A stretch of 64,000 bases of DNA, from assembly GCA_013152475.1 (NCBI GenBank), contig JAADGH010000078.1, forward strand, positions 155,916-219,915. The letters run 5' to 3'. Below are positions 22,545 to 32,971 of the stretch, piece by piece (the first letter of the stretch is position 1; every line of letters begins with the position of its first letter). The DNA is from Planctomycetota bacterium (GTDB lineage: Bacteria > Planctomycetota > Brocadiia > JAADGH01). Made by a program: the position numbers and the translations under genes. Under the pieces are notes generated by a model. That model was not told the DNA's origin and made no database searches. It was given only the letters and a program-made list of their open reading frames with translations.

Positions 22545-22862
22545 ATGGCTGCGGAAGAAAAGGGCTTTTTCGGGGCGCTGTTTGACCTGTCGTTCTCGAG
22601 CTTCGTAACGACGAAGCTCATCAAGGTGCTGTATCTTCTCATTATTGCGATCGCGGCGCTTGGCGCGCTCGGGATACTGGCCAGCGCGGCGATGGCGGGT
22701 GGGCTACGGGCCCTTATAGGGGTCGTTGTTGCTCCCATTGTGTTTATTCTCTGGGTCCTCGGCGGGCGCGTGTGGCTGGAGCTGATCATCGTCATGTTCC
22801 GCATCGCAGAGAACGTCAGCAAGATCGCCGAGCAAAAGGGCGTAGCGCCGCCCGAGAGCTGA
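22545..22862 (+). CDS. Small membrane protein, DUF4282-like
   Basis: ATG 22545 after AGGAGGTGG; two TM helices; ALFDLSFSSFVTTKLIKVLYLL and RVWLELIIVMFRIAENV. Confidence 0.8.
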   Translation: MAAEEKGFFGALFDLSFSSFVTTKLIKVLYLLIIAIAALGALGILASAAMAGGLRALIGVVVAPIVFILWVLGGRVWLELIIVMFRIAENVSKIAEQKGVAPPES

Positions 22863-22958
22863 TCCTCTCGAACCCGCACAGCGGCGACACGGAAGAAACA
22901 GGGCCGATAGAGCGGGGTTCGTTCGACCCCGCTCTGTCCCCCTGCGCTTGCTTCGATC

Positions 22959-22987
22959 TTGACATCAAGACGCGGTTGTGATAGAAG
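22959..22987 (+). promoter_or_regulatory. Sigma-70-type promoter candidate for radical SAM-folC
   Basis: TTGACA-N17-TAGAAG. Confidence 0.5.
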
Positions 22988-23040
22988 CAACTATGAACCA
23001 TGCTGGATGGTGCTGTTCCATCTGATTTCCTTTCCGAGTT

Positions 23041-24708
23041 GTGGATCGCATGAATATCGTCCTGTTCAGTATGCCGGATAGCATTCCGCACTTCAGCCCG
23101 ATGGCCTGGAAGCCGCCGAGCCTGGCCTGCGGCCTGCTGGCTGCGAATGCACCGAAGCACGATGTGTTCATCGCCGACCTCGTCCTCCGGCGGGCCGATG
23201 TGCCGGGCGCGGTGCGGGAGGCGGTCAAGACCCACCAGCCGACGCTTGTGGGCCTGAGTGCGATGAGCTTCCAATACGATACGGCGCGGCACTGCGCGAA
23301 GCTCATCCGCAAGGAATTTCCCGACGTCAAGATCGCCATCGGCGGGTATCATGCGACACTCATGTTCATGGAGATCAGCGAGGGCGAGGACGGACAGTAC
23401 TTCGACTTCATCATCCGCGGCGAGGGCGACAAGTCCTTCGTCGAGCTGGCCGACGCCGTGGACGGCAACCAGGACTACTCGGGCATCCGCGGCCTGACCT
23501 ATATCGCCGACGGCGAGGTCTGTCACAACCCGCCCCGCGAACTCGAGGACCTGGAGACCATCGCCTACCCGAAACGCGACGCGCGGATCTGGACGGGGTA
23601 TGGGTATTACACGCGGAACCTGGACATCCTCGAGACGTCGCGCGGCTGCGTCATGGCCTGCACCTTCTGCAGCATGCAGAAGATGTACGGCAAAAACTTC
23701 CGCCGCTTTCCTCTCGACCGGGTCATTGCAGACATCGCCGACGCGAAGGCCCACGGCGTTCGCGCCATCGCCATCGGCGACGACAACATCACGCTGGATA
23801 TTCCCCGCTTCGAGGAGCTGTGCGAGCGAATCGTCGCGGCAGGGCTGGACGACATCTTCTACATCGTCCAGGCCAGTTCCCACGGCATCGCATCGAGCGA
23901 GTCGCTCGTGCGCAAGATGGACAAGGCGAACTTCCGCATCGTCTTCCTCGGTATCGAGAACGTGAGCGCGCGCAGCCTGAAGCATATGAAGAAAGGGAAC
24001 ATCGTCGAGAAGACGAAGGAGGCCGTGCACCTGCTCCACAAGTACAGGATCCTGATCGTGGGCGGGATGATCATCGGCCACCCGTGGGACAACGAGCAGG
24101 AAATCATCGAGAACTACGACTTCTTCGACGAGCTCGACATCGACTTCTACGGCGACCAGATCATTACCCCTTACCCCAAGACCATCGCCCGCGACCAACA
24201 GGTCGAGGCGGGGCACGTGATCAACCCGAACGACTTCCGATGGTACAACGGCTACTGGGCGAACATCCGCACCGACCACCTGACGTCCGACGAACTGCTC
24301 TTCCTGCGCTGGAAGCATCGCCGCCTGCGCTCGACCTTCTACAAAACGACCCAGGCGTTCCGCGAGAACTTCCCCGTGATCGACCTCCTGCGCAAGATCT
24401 GGTTCCGTCACTACAAGCGTCTGAAAGACTATGTGCGCAATCGCGGCCTGACCGCGCACGAAATCTTTGAGCGGGAGATGACCCACCACATCATGGTGAA
24501 CAACTTCTTTGGCGATCGCGAACCCTACCGCCCCTTCGACGAACTATACGCGAAAGAGAAAAACATCGTTCGGCCGGCCGACAGCACCCCCACGCCCGGA
24601 GGGAAGGACCCTATCGCCGACTGGCAGGAGGCCATCGACCGGTTCTCCTCCACCGCATCCACGTCCGGCTCCAAGGAGCCGAGCCATGTCGAAGCCGGCA
24701 ACGAGTAG
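23041..24708 (+). CDS. B12-binding-domain radical SAM protein
   Basis: IAIGGYHATL, IIRGEGDKSFVEL, TSRGCVMACTFCSMQKMYG (CX3CX2C). Confidence 0.87.
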   Translation: MDRMNIVLFSMPDSIPHFSPMAWKPPSLACGLLAANAPKHDVFIADLVLRRADVPGAVREAVKTHQPTLVGLSAMSFQYDTARHCAKLIRKEFPDVKIAIGGYHATLMFMEISEGEDGQYFDFIIRGEGDKSFVELADAVDGNQDYSGIRGLTYIADGEVCHNPPRELEDLETIAYPKRDARIWTGYGYYTRNLDILETSRGCVMACTFCSMQKMYGKNFRRFPLDRVIADIADAKAHGVRAIAIGDDNITLDIPRFEELCERIVAAGLDDIFYIVQASSHGIASSESLVRKMDKANFRIVFLGIENVSARSLKHMKKGNIVEKTKEAVHLLHKYRILIVGGMIIGHPWDNEQEIIENYDFFDELDIDFYGDQIITPYPKTIARDQQVEAGHVINPNDFRWYNGYWANIRTDHLTSDELLFLRWKHRRLRSTFYKTTQAFRENFPVIDLLRKIWFRHYKRLKDYVRNRGLTAHEIFEREMTHHIMVNNFFGDREPYRPFDELYAKEKNIVRPADSTPTPGGKDPIADWQEAIDRFSSTASTSGSKEPSHVEAGNE

Positions 24709-26044
24709 GTTCGCCACTTACGACGAAGTCGTCGCGTACCTCTTTTCCGCCATCAACTTCGAGAAGGTCAGCAAGTATTCCTACGACCCCGCAACGCTCA
24801 ACCTGAAGCGCGAACATGATCTCCTTGCCTCGGTCGGCAATCCTCACGAAAGGCAAGACTTTGTCCACATCGCCGGTACCAAGGGCAAGGGATCGACGGG
24901 CATCATGCTGGCATCGATCCTCACGGCCCACGGCCTGAAGACGGGGCTTCTCACCTCGCCGCACCTCGTGCATGTGGAAGAACGTATCACGATCAACGGT
25001 GAGATGATGTCGAAGCCACACGTGGTCGAGGTCATGAACCAACTCGCCCCGCACATCGACTCGGTGCGGGCCAAAGATCCTCGCGAGGCGCCGACCTACT
25101 GGGAGATTCTGACCGCTATGGCGTTCTTATACTGTTTCGAGGAGCGATGCGACGTCAGTGTAATCGAGGTCGGCCTCGGCGGGCGGCTCGATTCCACAAA
25201 CGTGATCACGCCGAAGGTATCTGTGATCACGCGAATCGATTACGACCATACGGAGAAGCTGGGCCGAACGCTCACGAAAATCGCCGGGGAGAAGGCGGCG
25301 ATCATCAAGGAGGACATTCCGGTGGTTGCCTCGCCCCAAGCGCCAGAAGCGCAGGCCGTCATCGAAAACCGGGCCAGGGAGACGAACTCGGAGCTTCGTC
25401 ATGCGTGCCGCATCCTGTCGGCGTGTGATACCGAACGGGAAGACAGGCCCGGCATCCTGCTCGAGATTGAGGGGCAACGCAGGCGTTACGACCGCCTCTT
25501 CGTTCCGCTCATCGGCGAGCACCAGGCGGAGAATGTGGCGACCGCTGTGGCCGCGGCCGAGGCGCTCGAAGACCAGGGCATCGTGGAACTTTCGGCGGGC
25601 GCCATACGGGAGTGTTTGGGCGGCATAGTGATTCCCGGCCGCATCGAGATCATCTCGCACCGCCCGCTGATCGTGTTGGACTGCGCGCACAACGTCGTCT
25701 CGGCAAGGGCATTAAGGCGAGCCATCACGAGACGGCTTCGTTTCGATCGGATGGTCCTTCTTCTGGGCATGTCGATGGACAAGGACCTCGACGGGTTCCT
25801 GTCGGAGCTGGTTCCCTTGGCAGATCGAGTCCTATTCACAAAAGTGGACAACCCCCGCGCGGCAGATGCGGAGGACCTCGCCGAGCGTTCCCGCCGCATC
25901 TCTCCCGTCGCCGTCGAGGCGATCCCCACTCCCGAAGAGGCCCTGGCGGCAGCGCGACGCGGGCTAAGCAAGTCGGACCTGCTCTGCATCACGGGCTCGT
26001 TTTATCTGGCAGGAAAGATGATGGAAATCTTGTCGAGGGAGTGA
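24686..26044 (+). CDS. folC: Bifunctional folylpolyglutamate synthase/dihydrofolate synthase
   Basis: HIAGTKGKGST, LLTSPHLVHVEERI, VSVIEVGLGGRLDSTN. Internal start ATG 24686 overlaps the previous gene; the ORF-track extension is spurious. Confidence 0.93.
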   Translation: MSKPATSRFATYDEVVAYLFSAINFEKVSKYSYDPATLNLKREHDLLASVGNPHERQDFVHIAGTKGKGSTGIMLASILTAHGLKTGLLTSPHLVHVEERITINGEMMSKPHVVEVMNQLAPHIDSVRAKDPREAPTYWEILTAMAFLYCFEERCDVSVIEVGLGGRLDSTNVITPKVSVITRIDYDHTEKLGRTLTKIAGEKAAIIKEDIPVVASPQAPEAQAVIENRARETNSELRHACRILSACDTEREDRPGILLEIEGQRRRYDRLFVPLIGEHQAENVATAVAAAEALEDQGIVELSAGAIRECLGGIVIPGRIEIISHRPLIVLDCAHNVVSARALRRAITRRLRFDRMVLLLGMSMDKDLDGFLSELVPLADRVLFTKVDNPRAADAEDLAERSRRISPVAVEAIPTPEEALAAARRGLSKSDLLCITGSFYLAGKMMEILSRE

Positions 26045-26183
26045 GCGTTTCCGGAACACCACGACGAGGGGTGACGGAGATGCGGATGGTTCAATGAGAA
26101 GGAAGCCAAATGTCTGGCCGCGGGGCTGAATAAAACCGCAAGAATTGGTTGGGAGGATAAGGTCTTGAATCGCTTCAGTACAC

Positions 26184-26247
26184 AAAAAAGGCAGGTGCCA
26201 GCCCGACTACATTGCTGTAGCCGTGGGGCAGAGCTGGGTCACCTGCC
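26184..26247 (-). terminator. Structured intergenic element on minus strand: 8+5 bp outer stem, GNRA-capped inner hairpin, U6 tract; terminator or small structured RNA
   Basis: Minus strand reads GGCAGGTGACCCAGC...CTACA-GCAA-TGTAG...GCTGGCACCTGCC-TTTTTT. Confidence 0.5.
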
Positions 26248-26426
26248 ACCCTTAGAGTATCAAATCCTCCGCTCACAGTCAAGCCAAAATTCAAAAAATA
26301 TTCCTGATAATTTTCGTGGGTGTTGCCTGTCAATTCCAAACTTACACCCTCTTTGTTTTCAGGATATTATACAGATTCAGCTCCTGAAACAGCCGATGTG
26401 AGAGCGCTGTTTTGCTCTCCTGGTGG

Positions 26427-27182
26427 TCATTTTTGTTCCATGGCCTGTTTCTGACCTCCGGCCCCCTTCGGATAGGCGACCCGGCAGCGGATCCACAACG
26501 TTCCCTCGCTCTTTCTCACCTTGGCCACGGCGCGTCGCATCTTCTTTTCATCAAACGGGTTACTTCCATCAGCGGATTCCGAGGACATTCGGTATTCCCG
26601 TACGCCGCTGTCGAAAGGCGTTCCCTCATACACCCTATCGGGGGCCGGGCCGCGCCGAGGCCCAGTGTATCCCTCGTAAACCGTGAAATATGCATGAGTT
26701 ATATCGCTGCCCTCCAGGAAATAGGTTTGCGACGTCTCCCGTGTGAACTGGCATGGGTGAGCGAACACGCACCAGTTCTTTTCGCGGCCGTCCGCTGTAT
26801 CGGGAAGGAAGACGGCATAGATATAATCTCCCGTCTCAACCGTCCCGTCGCCCTGCAGGGACCAGTCAACGAATCGTTCGCCGAACGGCGGGGTGGATTT
26901 AAAATACCTTCGGAAGATCGCTTCGACATAGGAAGGGTTCCCGGCATCTGACCGAAACAATTCCTCAAGCGCGCCATACTCCCCAATGCCGTCCTTGTCT
27001 TCGTCGCGGACCGCTTCCCTCTGGTACTCCTGCTGGGCGAGGGCGATCACCGCAAGAACCCCCATCCGCTCCGCAAAATGCCGGAACCCGGCAGCGCCCC
27101 GCCGCGCCTGGAACCACACGAACAGACCGCCCAGCGCAAGGCCGATCAGAACATTCACAATAATCACGATCTTCTTCGTCAT
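26427..27182 (-). CDS. Membrane-anchored hypothetical protein
   Basis: Start at internal ATG 27182 (MTKKIVIIVNVLIGLALGGLFVWFQ TM anchor); DEDKDGIGEYGALEELF; 251 aa. Confidence 0.65.
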   Translation of the reverse strand: MTKKIVIIVNVLIGLALGGLFVWFQARRGAAGFRHFAERMGVLAVIALAQQEYQREAVRDEDKDGIGEYGALEELFRSDAGNPSYVEAIFRRYFKSTPPFGERFVDWSLQGDGTVETGDYIYAVFLPDTADGREKNWCVFAHPCQFTRETSQTYFLEGSDITHAYFTVYEGYTGPRRGPAPDRVYEGTPFDSGVREYRMSSESADGSNPFDEKKMRRAVAKVRKSEGTLWIRCRVAYPKGAGGQKQAMEQK

Positions 27183-27221
27183 AGGCGTAATCCCTAATTG
27201 TAATGCGGTTGTGGATTCGTC

Positions 27222-27249
27222 TTGACGCACAGATGATACCTGATAGAAT
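27222..27249 (+). promoter_or_regulatory. Sigma-70-type promoter candidate for the DUF6259-like gene
   Basis: TTGACG-N16-TAGAAT. Confidence 0.55.
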
Positions 27250-27293
27250 GCCTCCGCGTCAAACACTTCGGGTTGACTTGAAGGAGAGACGGA

Positions 27294-30200
27294 ATGAAAA
27301 AGATCGCTGCGCCTCTTTCCGTGATTGCCGTGTGCCTCCTGCTTGGGCAGGTGTTCGCCGCCGAACCGATCGATGGGCGCTCCGCCTCACGATGGAGGCC
27401 CGAATTGCACTGGGCCCCGGGACGGGAGCCGGGGAGCTCTGCGGTCAAGGACGACAACGGCTGGCTGGAGTTCTCGCTCACCGGCGCGAACAGCCTGATG
27501 ACGTGGACGCTCGAGCCGTCGCCGGAGGAGATGAAGAACGAGCCGCGCTATCTCGTCTTCATCTATCGCGCCGAAAACCTGAAGAAAGAGGGCAGCAGCT
27601 ATCTTCTCCTCATGAGGGACGGCTCGCCCGGATGGCGGCAGCTCCTCAACGGGGAGGACCTGGAGGCCGACGGCAAGGAGCACACCGTCGCCATCGATAT
27701 CCTCAGCTATTCCCCGCCCGCACCCATCCACCAGTTTGCGTTCCGCATCGGGCCGCCGGCGGACGGCCGTGGTCGTATGTTGATGAAGATTCAATTCACG
27801 AACGACCCTCCCGCCGGGGTCGAGCCGCGAACCGCGCTGCCGGCCGAGTCGAAAAAGATGCGGATCGACTTCGAGGACATCAAGTGGAACCCCTCGCCGA
27901 ACTGGACTCCCCGCCCACCCGACAGACACGATATGCAAAAGACCGAAAAAGCCGTCCGCTTCAGCATGGTCGGCCAGCAGAAGTCCATGCGGTGGTCGGC
28001 GGCCGTGCCGAAGGGGCTGGACATCGGCAAGATGCCCTTTGTCTCGCTCCGCTATCGAGCGAAGGGAAAGTTCGGGCCGTGGGGCTATGCCTTCTACATG
28101 AGCGCTGTCGATGACAAAGGAAAGAAGGCGAGCACCTACGTGATGAAGCCGGGCGATGTGGACGGCGATGACCATTGGCATGTTTTCCATGCAAAACTTG
28201 ACGAGAAGGGCATCGGCGGGACAATGGCCGTGGGCATCGATTGCCTCAGCCCCGAGGCCGAGATCGAGATGGACTACATCGAGTACTCCTCCCTTCCGCC
28301 CAAGACGCCCATCGACGAAATGCTCACCTTCGAGAAGCGCGAGGCCACCTGGCCGAAGGGCAAGGATGGGCTTTCGACCTTGCCGGTATCGAGCGATGGA
28401 CTGGTTCCCAACCATTTCATGATCCCGCGGATGGGCATCGGGTCGTGGTTCGACACGCCGCACATCACGGCCGAAGGGATTCCCTTTGAAGTCCCCACCG
28501 ACCCTTCTGCCATGCTGGCCTCCGGTACGGTGGGCGAGGACGATCTCGCCGTCGATCTGCCGCCGGACACGAAGGAGGTCCTGCTTCTCATTGCGGCGGC
28601 CTTCCCGTATGGGGAGAAATTCGGGGCGAACTGGCGCAGGCCCACCCCGCTTCGGATTCTGAACGAACCGGAGCGACTGACCATCCAGCTCATATATGCC
28701 GACGGGACCTCGGAGCACATGCTGCCGATCCATGTCGTGAAATCGGAGTACGGCGTGGGGCATGATATTGCGGTGTATGCGGTCCACCCCGCGCCGGGCA
28801 GAGCGCCGAGCAGGCTTGTGTTCCATGACAACATGCGCAACGCGTGTTTCGGGCTCCTCGGCGTCACGGCAAATGCGGGGCAGCCGAGGTTCCGTGAGCC
28901 GGACATTCAGACGATCTGGTATCCGCCGGTGAAGAAACCCGCGATGGCTGACGCCACCATCGAGTTTCAGACGGAGAACGGCCTGACGTGGGACAAGATC
29001 GAGTCGGCCATGCTCGGCGGTGCGGTGGACCTGGCGGGGCGCTCCGTCTTCCATCTGACGCTGCAGGATGGGGAGCAGAAGAAGGAAATTCCATCCGCGA
29101 AGTGGACGGTCAAGAACGTAGAGAGAAATGGAAAGAGCTTAAAGGCTACCGTCACATATGCCGAGGGCGATGTCTCTCTCCGCGCCGTCTTCGAGGCGAA
29201 GCAGGACGGGCCAAACGGGGCTATGCTGGCGCTGGACCTGTCCAATACCGGTAAAAAACCGGTGACCGGCGCGCTCCTTTTCCCATTCGTGGACGGGCTG
29301 AAAATCGGATCGCTGAAGGATACGTGGTATTTCTGCGGCCGGCGCGGGGGCGTGATCAATCGCGTGCCGTGCTACTGGCGCGATGAGATCGGCGAGGGCC
29401 ATCCGATCCAGGTGGACGGATTCTTCAATCCGAAGATCGGCGCGGGGATCTCTTTCATGCCGCGCGATATGGAAGGGGTGTTCCGGTACTACCGCGTGGA
29501 GAAGGACGACGCCGGCTGTGGCTACTGTCTGGAGTTCCTCCCGCAGACGGTGAAGCCCGGCGGGAAATGGATGTCCATTCCCGTCCTTGCCGCCGTCATA
29601 CCCGGCGACTGGAAAGACCAATTCAGCACGTATCAGGCGTGGGTGAAGACATGGTACAGACCCCTTGTCCCGAGGAAGGACTGGTTCCGCAAGGTGTTTG
29701 CCTTCTGTCCGGGCAGCCCGACAGCAAGAATGGCCGAGCCGGTGGAGAAGCGGATCGACTTCGTGGCCAAGGCTGAGGAGCTCAAGAAGGCCATCGGGGC
29801 GTGCGACTACATGCACCTCTTCGGCTGGGCGAAGACAGAGAAGTATGGTCACTGGGGCGACTACGACCATTACGATGCCGTCGGCGGCCGGGAGCGTTTT
29901 GTAAAACAGGTCCGCCGCTGCCAGGACGCCGGCACCCCCGTGGGGCTGTATCTCGACGGGTATCTGGTTTCAACGAAATCCATCAAGCCGACAATGGAGC
30001 AGCGGAAGAGGTGGGCCATCCGCACTGCGAAGGGAGAGATGCTCTACCACAAGAGCTACGATGCCCACTCGATGTGCCCCTATGTATCGGCGTGGCGGGA
30101 CTATCTGGCAAACGTCTACAAACGGGTGGCGGCCGAGGTGAAACCGAACGGGATGTATATCGACGAGTTCGGCCGATGCATGCCCCATCGAACGTGCTAC

Positions 30201-30893
30201 AGCAAGGAGCACGGCCACCCCTCACCGATGGGCATGGCCCCGGGTGAGCGGATATTGATCCGGCAGATACGGGAAGCGGCGCCCCCGGAGATTGCGACCT
30301 ACACCGAATACATCCCGTCGGATGTGACATGTCGTTACCTGGATGGAGGCTTCGGGCATGTTTCGCTCTATGGCTGGCGGAAGGGGTATGACGACGTTGC
30401 GCCGCACTACGTGGACCTGCACCGCTTCGCCTTTCCCGATTTCAAGAGCTTCGAGCTGATCTACTATGTGCCCGGGAAGAACGGCAACTACTACCTGTTG
30501 CGGTATCCGTTCTTCAACGGAAACGGCTATTACCTGACGGGTGCATGCCTGACCAGCGACGAGCACACCCAGGCATTCTACAAGAACGTCTTCCGCGTCC
30601 AGCACGAGCACGTGGATGCCTTCACGTCGGAGGACGTCGAGCCACTGGTCCGGACCGAGACGCCGAATCTCTTTGCCAACCGCTTCTCGACATCTCGGAA
30701 AACGGTCTGGACGCTGTTTAACGCGAATTATCGGACGCTGCGGGGGAAGCTGATGGTTGTGCCGCACAGGGAAGGGACCAACTACTTCGATTCCTGGAAC
30801 AACAGGCCTGTCGAAGCGACGATCAAGGGCGGCATGGCGGAGCTGTCGTTCGAGATCGGTCCCCGGCAAGTCGGGTGCATCGTGCAGAAGTAG
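27294..30893 (+). CDS. Very large secreted protein, DUF6259-like (putative glycoside-hydrolase-like)
   Basis: Signal peptide MKKIAAPLSVIAVCLLLGQVFAAE; YMHLFGWAKTEKYGHWGDYDHYDAVGGRERFVKQVRRCQDAGTPVGLYLDGYL and NGMYIDEFGRCMPH barrel-like region. Confidence 0.7.
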   Translation: MKKIAAPLSVIAVCLLLGQVFAAEPIDGRSASRWRPELHWAPGREPGSSAVKDDNGWLEFSLTGANSLMTWTLEPSPEEMKNEPRYLVFIYRAENLKKEGSSYLLLMRDGSPGWRQLLNGEDLEADGKEHTVAIDILSYSPPAPIHQFAFRIGPPADGRGRMLMKIQFTNDPPAGVEPRTALPAESKKMRIDFEDIKWNPSPNWTPRPPDRHDMQKTEKAVRFSMVGQQKSMRWSAAVPKGLDIGKMPFVSLRYRAKGKFGPWGYAFYMSAVDDKGKKASTYVMKPGDVDGDDHWHVFHAKLDEKGIGGTMAVGIDCLSPEAEIEMDYIEYSSLPPKTPIDEMLTFEKREATWPKGKDGLSTLPVSSDGLVPNHFMIPRMGIGSWFDTPHITAEGIPFEVPTDPSAMLASGTVGEDDLAVDLPPDTKEVLLLIAAAFPYGEKFGANWRRPTPLRILNEPERLTIQLIYADGTSEHMLPIHVVKSEYGVGHDIAVYAVHPAPGRAPSRLVFHDNMRNACFGLLGVTANAGQPRFREPDIQTIWYPPVKKPAMADATIEFQTENGLTWDKIESAMLGGAVDLAGRSVFHLTLQDGEQKKEIPSAKWTVKNVERNGKSLKATVTYAEGDVSLRAVFEAKQDGPNGAMLALDLSNTGKKPVTGALLFPFVDGLKIGSLKDTWYFCGRRGGVINRVPCYWRDEIGEGHPIQVDGFFNPKIGAGISFMPRDMEGVFRYYRVEKDDAGCGYCLEFLPQTVKPGGKWMSIPVLAAVIPGDWKDQFSTYQAWVKTWYRPLVPRKDWFRKVFAFCPGSPTARMAEPVEKRIDFVAKAEELKKAIGACDYMHLFGWAKTEKYGHWGDYDHYDAVGGRERFVKQVRRCQDAGTPVGLYLDGYLVSTKSIKPTMEQRKRWAIRTAKGEMLYHKSYDAHSMCPYVSAWRDYLANVYKRVAAEVKPNGMYIDEFGRCMPHRTCYSKEHGHPSPMGMAPGERILIRQIREAAPPEIATYTEYIPSDVTCRYLDGGFGHVSLYGWRKGYDDVAPHYVDLHRFAFPDFKSFELIYYVPGKNGNYYLLRYPFFNGNGYYLTGACLTSDEHTQAFYKNVFRVQHEHVDAFTSEDVEPLVRTETPNLFANRFSTSRKTVWTLFNANYRTLRGKLMVVPHREGTNYFDSWNNRPVEATIKGGMAELSFEIGPRQVGCIVQK

Positions 30894-31045
30894 GATTGCG
30901 CGCCACAGAAATTTTTTGTTTTTCGCCGTTTTTTTCAAACGCCGGCTCTCTCCTCGTCGTCTTCAGCAAAGTAGACTTGTGTCATGTCGCGCCAAAAGAG
31001 GCGGCTGCGGCGCGATTTGGGCAGTTTCGGGGCGGAAGTTTTCTC

Positions 31046-31073
31046 TTGAATTCGACGCGGGAACCACTATAAT
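31046..31073 (+). promoter_or_regulatory. Sigma-70-type promoter candidate for the ABC/Gld-like operon
   Basis: TTGAAT-N16-TATAAT. Confidence 0.55.
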
Positions 31074-31127
31074 GCCGTGCTCGTACTCTTTTCGGAAAGA
31101 TCGTTTCCGCACGAGGAGGAGGTCACC

Positions 31128-32111
31128 TTGATTGAGGTCGATAGCCTGACGAAACGCTATGCGGAAACCGTTGCGGTGGACGCGGTTACGTTTAATGTGG
31201 GCGAAGGCGAGATCGTCGGTTTCCTCGGCCCGAACGGGGCGGGGAAGACCACGACAATGCGCATGCTCACGTGCTTCATGCCTGCCACGTCGGGGACGGC
31301 CGCCGTGGCGGGGTTTGACATCTTCACCCACTCGCTCGAGGTCCGGCAGAACGTGGGCTATCTGCCCGAGAACAACCCCCTCTATCCCGAGATGCGCGTG
31401 CGCGAGTATCTGAACTTCCGCGCCCGGATCAAGGGCGTTCCGCGCAAGGAACGCAAGGCGCGGATCGAGGACCGGATGCAGCAGTGCGGCATCGACGATG
31501 TGCAGCGCCGCCTCATCGGCCACCTGTCCAAGGGATACCGGCAGCGCGTGGGCCTGGCGGAGGCGCTCATCCACTCGCCCAAGATCCTTATTCTGGACGA
31601 GCCGACGGTCGGGCTGGACCCGAACCAGATTCGCGATGCCCGCCAGCTTATCAAGGGCCTCGGCAAGGACCACACGATCATGCTCTCCACCCACCGCCTG
31701 GAGGACGTGGAGGCCATCTGCGGGCGCGTGATCATCATCCATGAGGGCAGGATCGTCGCGTCGGATACCCCGGACAACCTGCGCCAACGCTTGGCGGGGG
31801 CGTTTACGCTGAAGGTCGAGGTGCGCGGGCCGAGCGAGCAGGTCGGCAAGGCCCTGGAGACGATCCCCAACGTGGCGCGTATCCAGCGGCGCGATGCGAA
31901 GGACGTCGCCGAGTTCAGCATCGAGGCCAAGGAAGACATCCGCGAGGAGATCTTCCAGTGCATCGCCAAGAACGGGTGGGTGCTGCGGGAGTTGCATCGA
32001 GAACATCTGCGGCTCGAGGAGGTCTTCGCGCAGATGACGGAGAAAGAGCACGCGCCGGCCGCCGCGGAGAAAGCGGAAGAGAAAGACCCAGAAAAGGAGG
32101 AAAAGAAATAG
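31128..32111 (+). CDS. ABC transporter ATP-binding protein (GldA-like)
   Basis: GPNGAGKTTT Walker A, LSKGYRQRVGLAEAL signature, LILDEPTVGLDP. Likely TTG start after GAGGAGG. Confidence 0.92.
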   Translation: MIEVDSLTKRYAETVAVDAVTFNVGEGEIVGFLGPNGAGKTTTMRMLTCFMPATSGTAAVAGFDIFTHSLEVRQNVGYLPENNPLYPEMRVREYLNFRARIKGVPRKERKARIEDRMQQCGIDDVQRRLIGHLSKGYRQRVGLAEALIHSPKILILDEPTVGLDPNQIRDARQLIKGLGKDHTIMLSTHRLEDVEAICGRVIIIHEGRIVASDTPDNLRQRLAGAFTLKVEVRGPSEQVGKALETIPNVARIQRRDAKDVAEFSIEAKEDIREEIFQCIAKNGWVLRELHREHLRLEEVFAQMTEKEHAPAAAEKAEEKDPEKEEKK

Positions 32112-32113
32112 CC

Positions 32114-32971
32114 ATGAGCAGCGCTGTTCTTTGCCAGTTGGCGACGGGTTTCTTTTCCGAACTGAAGAAGTTTGGGGGGTTCCCATTTGCCTCGGATCGG
32201 ATCTTGTTTTGGTGCCTGGTGGGCGGACTGGCCATTGTCTGCGTCGGTGTGTTCCGATCGGCTGCGGTTCGGGCGCTCTTCCACCGGGAGCTGAGCGCCT
32301 ACTTCCTGTCGCCGATTGCCTACGTCGTGCTGACGGTGTTCGTGCTGATCTCCAGCATCATCTTCCACCAAATGCTCATCAACGCGCGCACCAACGAGGT
32401 GTCGCACATCATCGGGTTCATGTGCATCCTCATGGTCTTCATCTCCCCCGTCCTGACGATGCGGCTCTTTGCAGAGGAGTCCCGGTCGGGGACGATCGAG
32501 GTCCTGATGACCGCCCCGATCACCGACGCCCAGGTGGTGCTGGGGAAGTACTTTGCGGCGATGTTTTTCTATGCCTTCCTGTTCGTTCCCTCCCTCGCCT
32601 ACACGCTGGTCCTCTGCTGGCTGGGGTCTCCGGATGATGGGACGGTCTTTTCGAGCTACTTCGCGGCGATGCTGATGGGATCGGTCTTCGTATCGGTGGG
32701 TATCCTGATCTCGTCGCTGACCAGCAACCAGATTGTGGCGGCCGTGGCGGGCATCATCTTTCTGTTCCTCATGTATGTGGCCGGGAGCTTCGTCCCGACG
32801 GGCACGCACTGGGTGCAGCGCACCCTGCGCTACCTGTCGCTTTTCGGGCATCTGGAGAACCTGCGGATGGGCGTCGTGGACACGCGCGACCTCATCTTTT
32901 TCGTCTCCATGTCCGCCTTCTTCCTGTTCCTGACCGTCCGGTCCGTCGAAAGCCGTAAGTGGAGGCTGTAA
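32114..32971 (+). CDS. ABC-2 type permease (GldF-like)
   Basis: Six TM; LFHRELSAYFLSPIAYVVLTVFVLISSIIF; MRLFAEESRSGTIEVLMTAPITDAQVVLGKY. Confidence 0.88.
   Translation: MSSAVLCQLATGFFSELKKFGGFPFASDRILFWCLVGGLAIVCVGVFRSAAVRALFHRELSAYFLSPIAYVVLTVFVLISSIIFHQMLINARTNEVSHIIGFMCILMVFISPVLTMRLFAEESRSGTIEVLMTAPITDAQVVLGKYFAAMFFYAFLFVPSLAYTLVLCWLGSPDDGTVFSSYFAAMLMGSVFVSVGILISSLTSNQIVAAVAGIIFLFLMYVAGSFVPTGTHWVQRTLRYLSLFGHLENLRMGVVDTRDLIFFVSMSAFFLFLTVRSVESRKWRL

Noticed and set aside
24186-24685. Upstream extension of the folC ORF in the track (24509-24685)
   Set aside because: Overlaps the radical SAM gene in another frame; FolC homology begins at ATG 24686.
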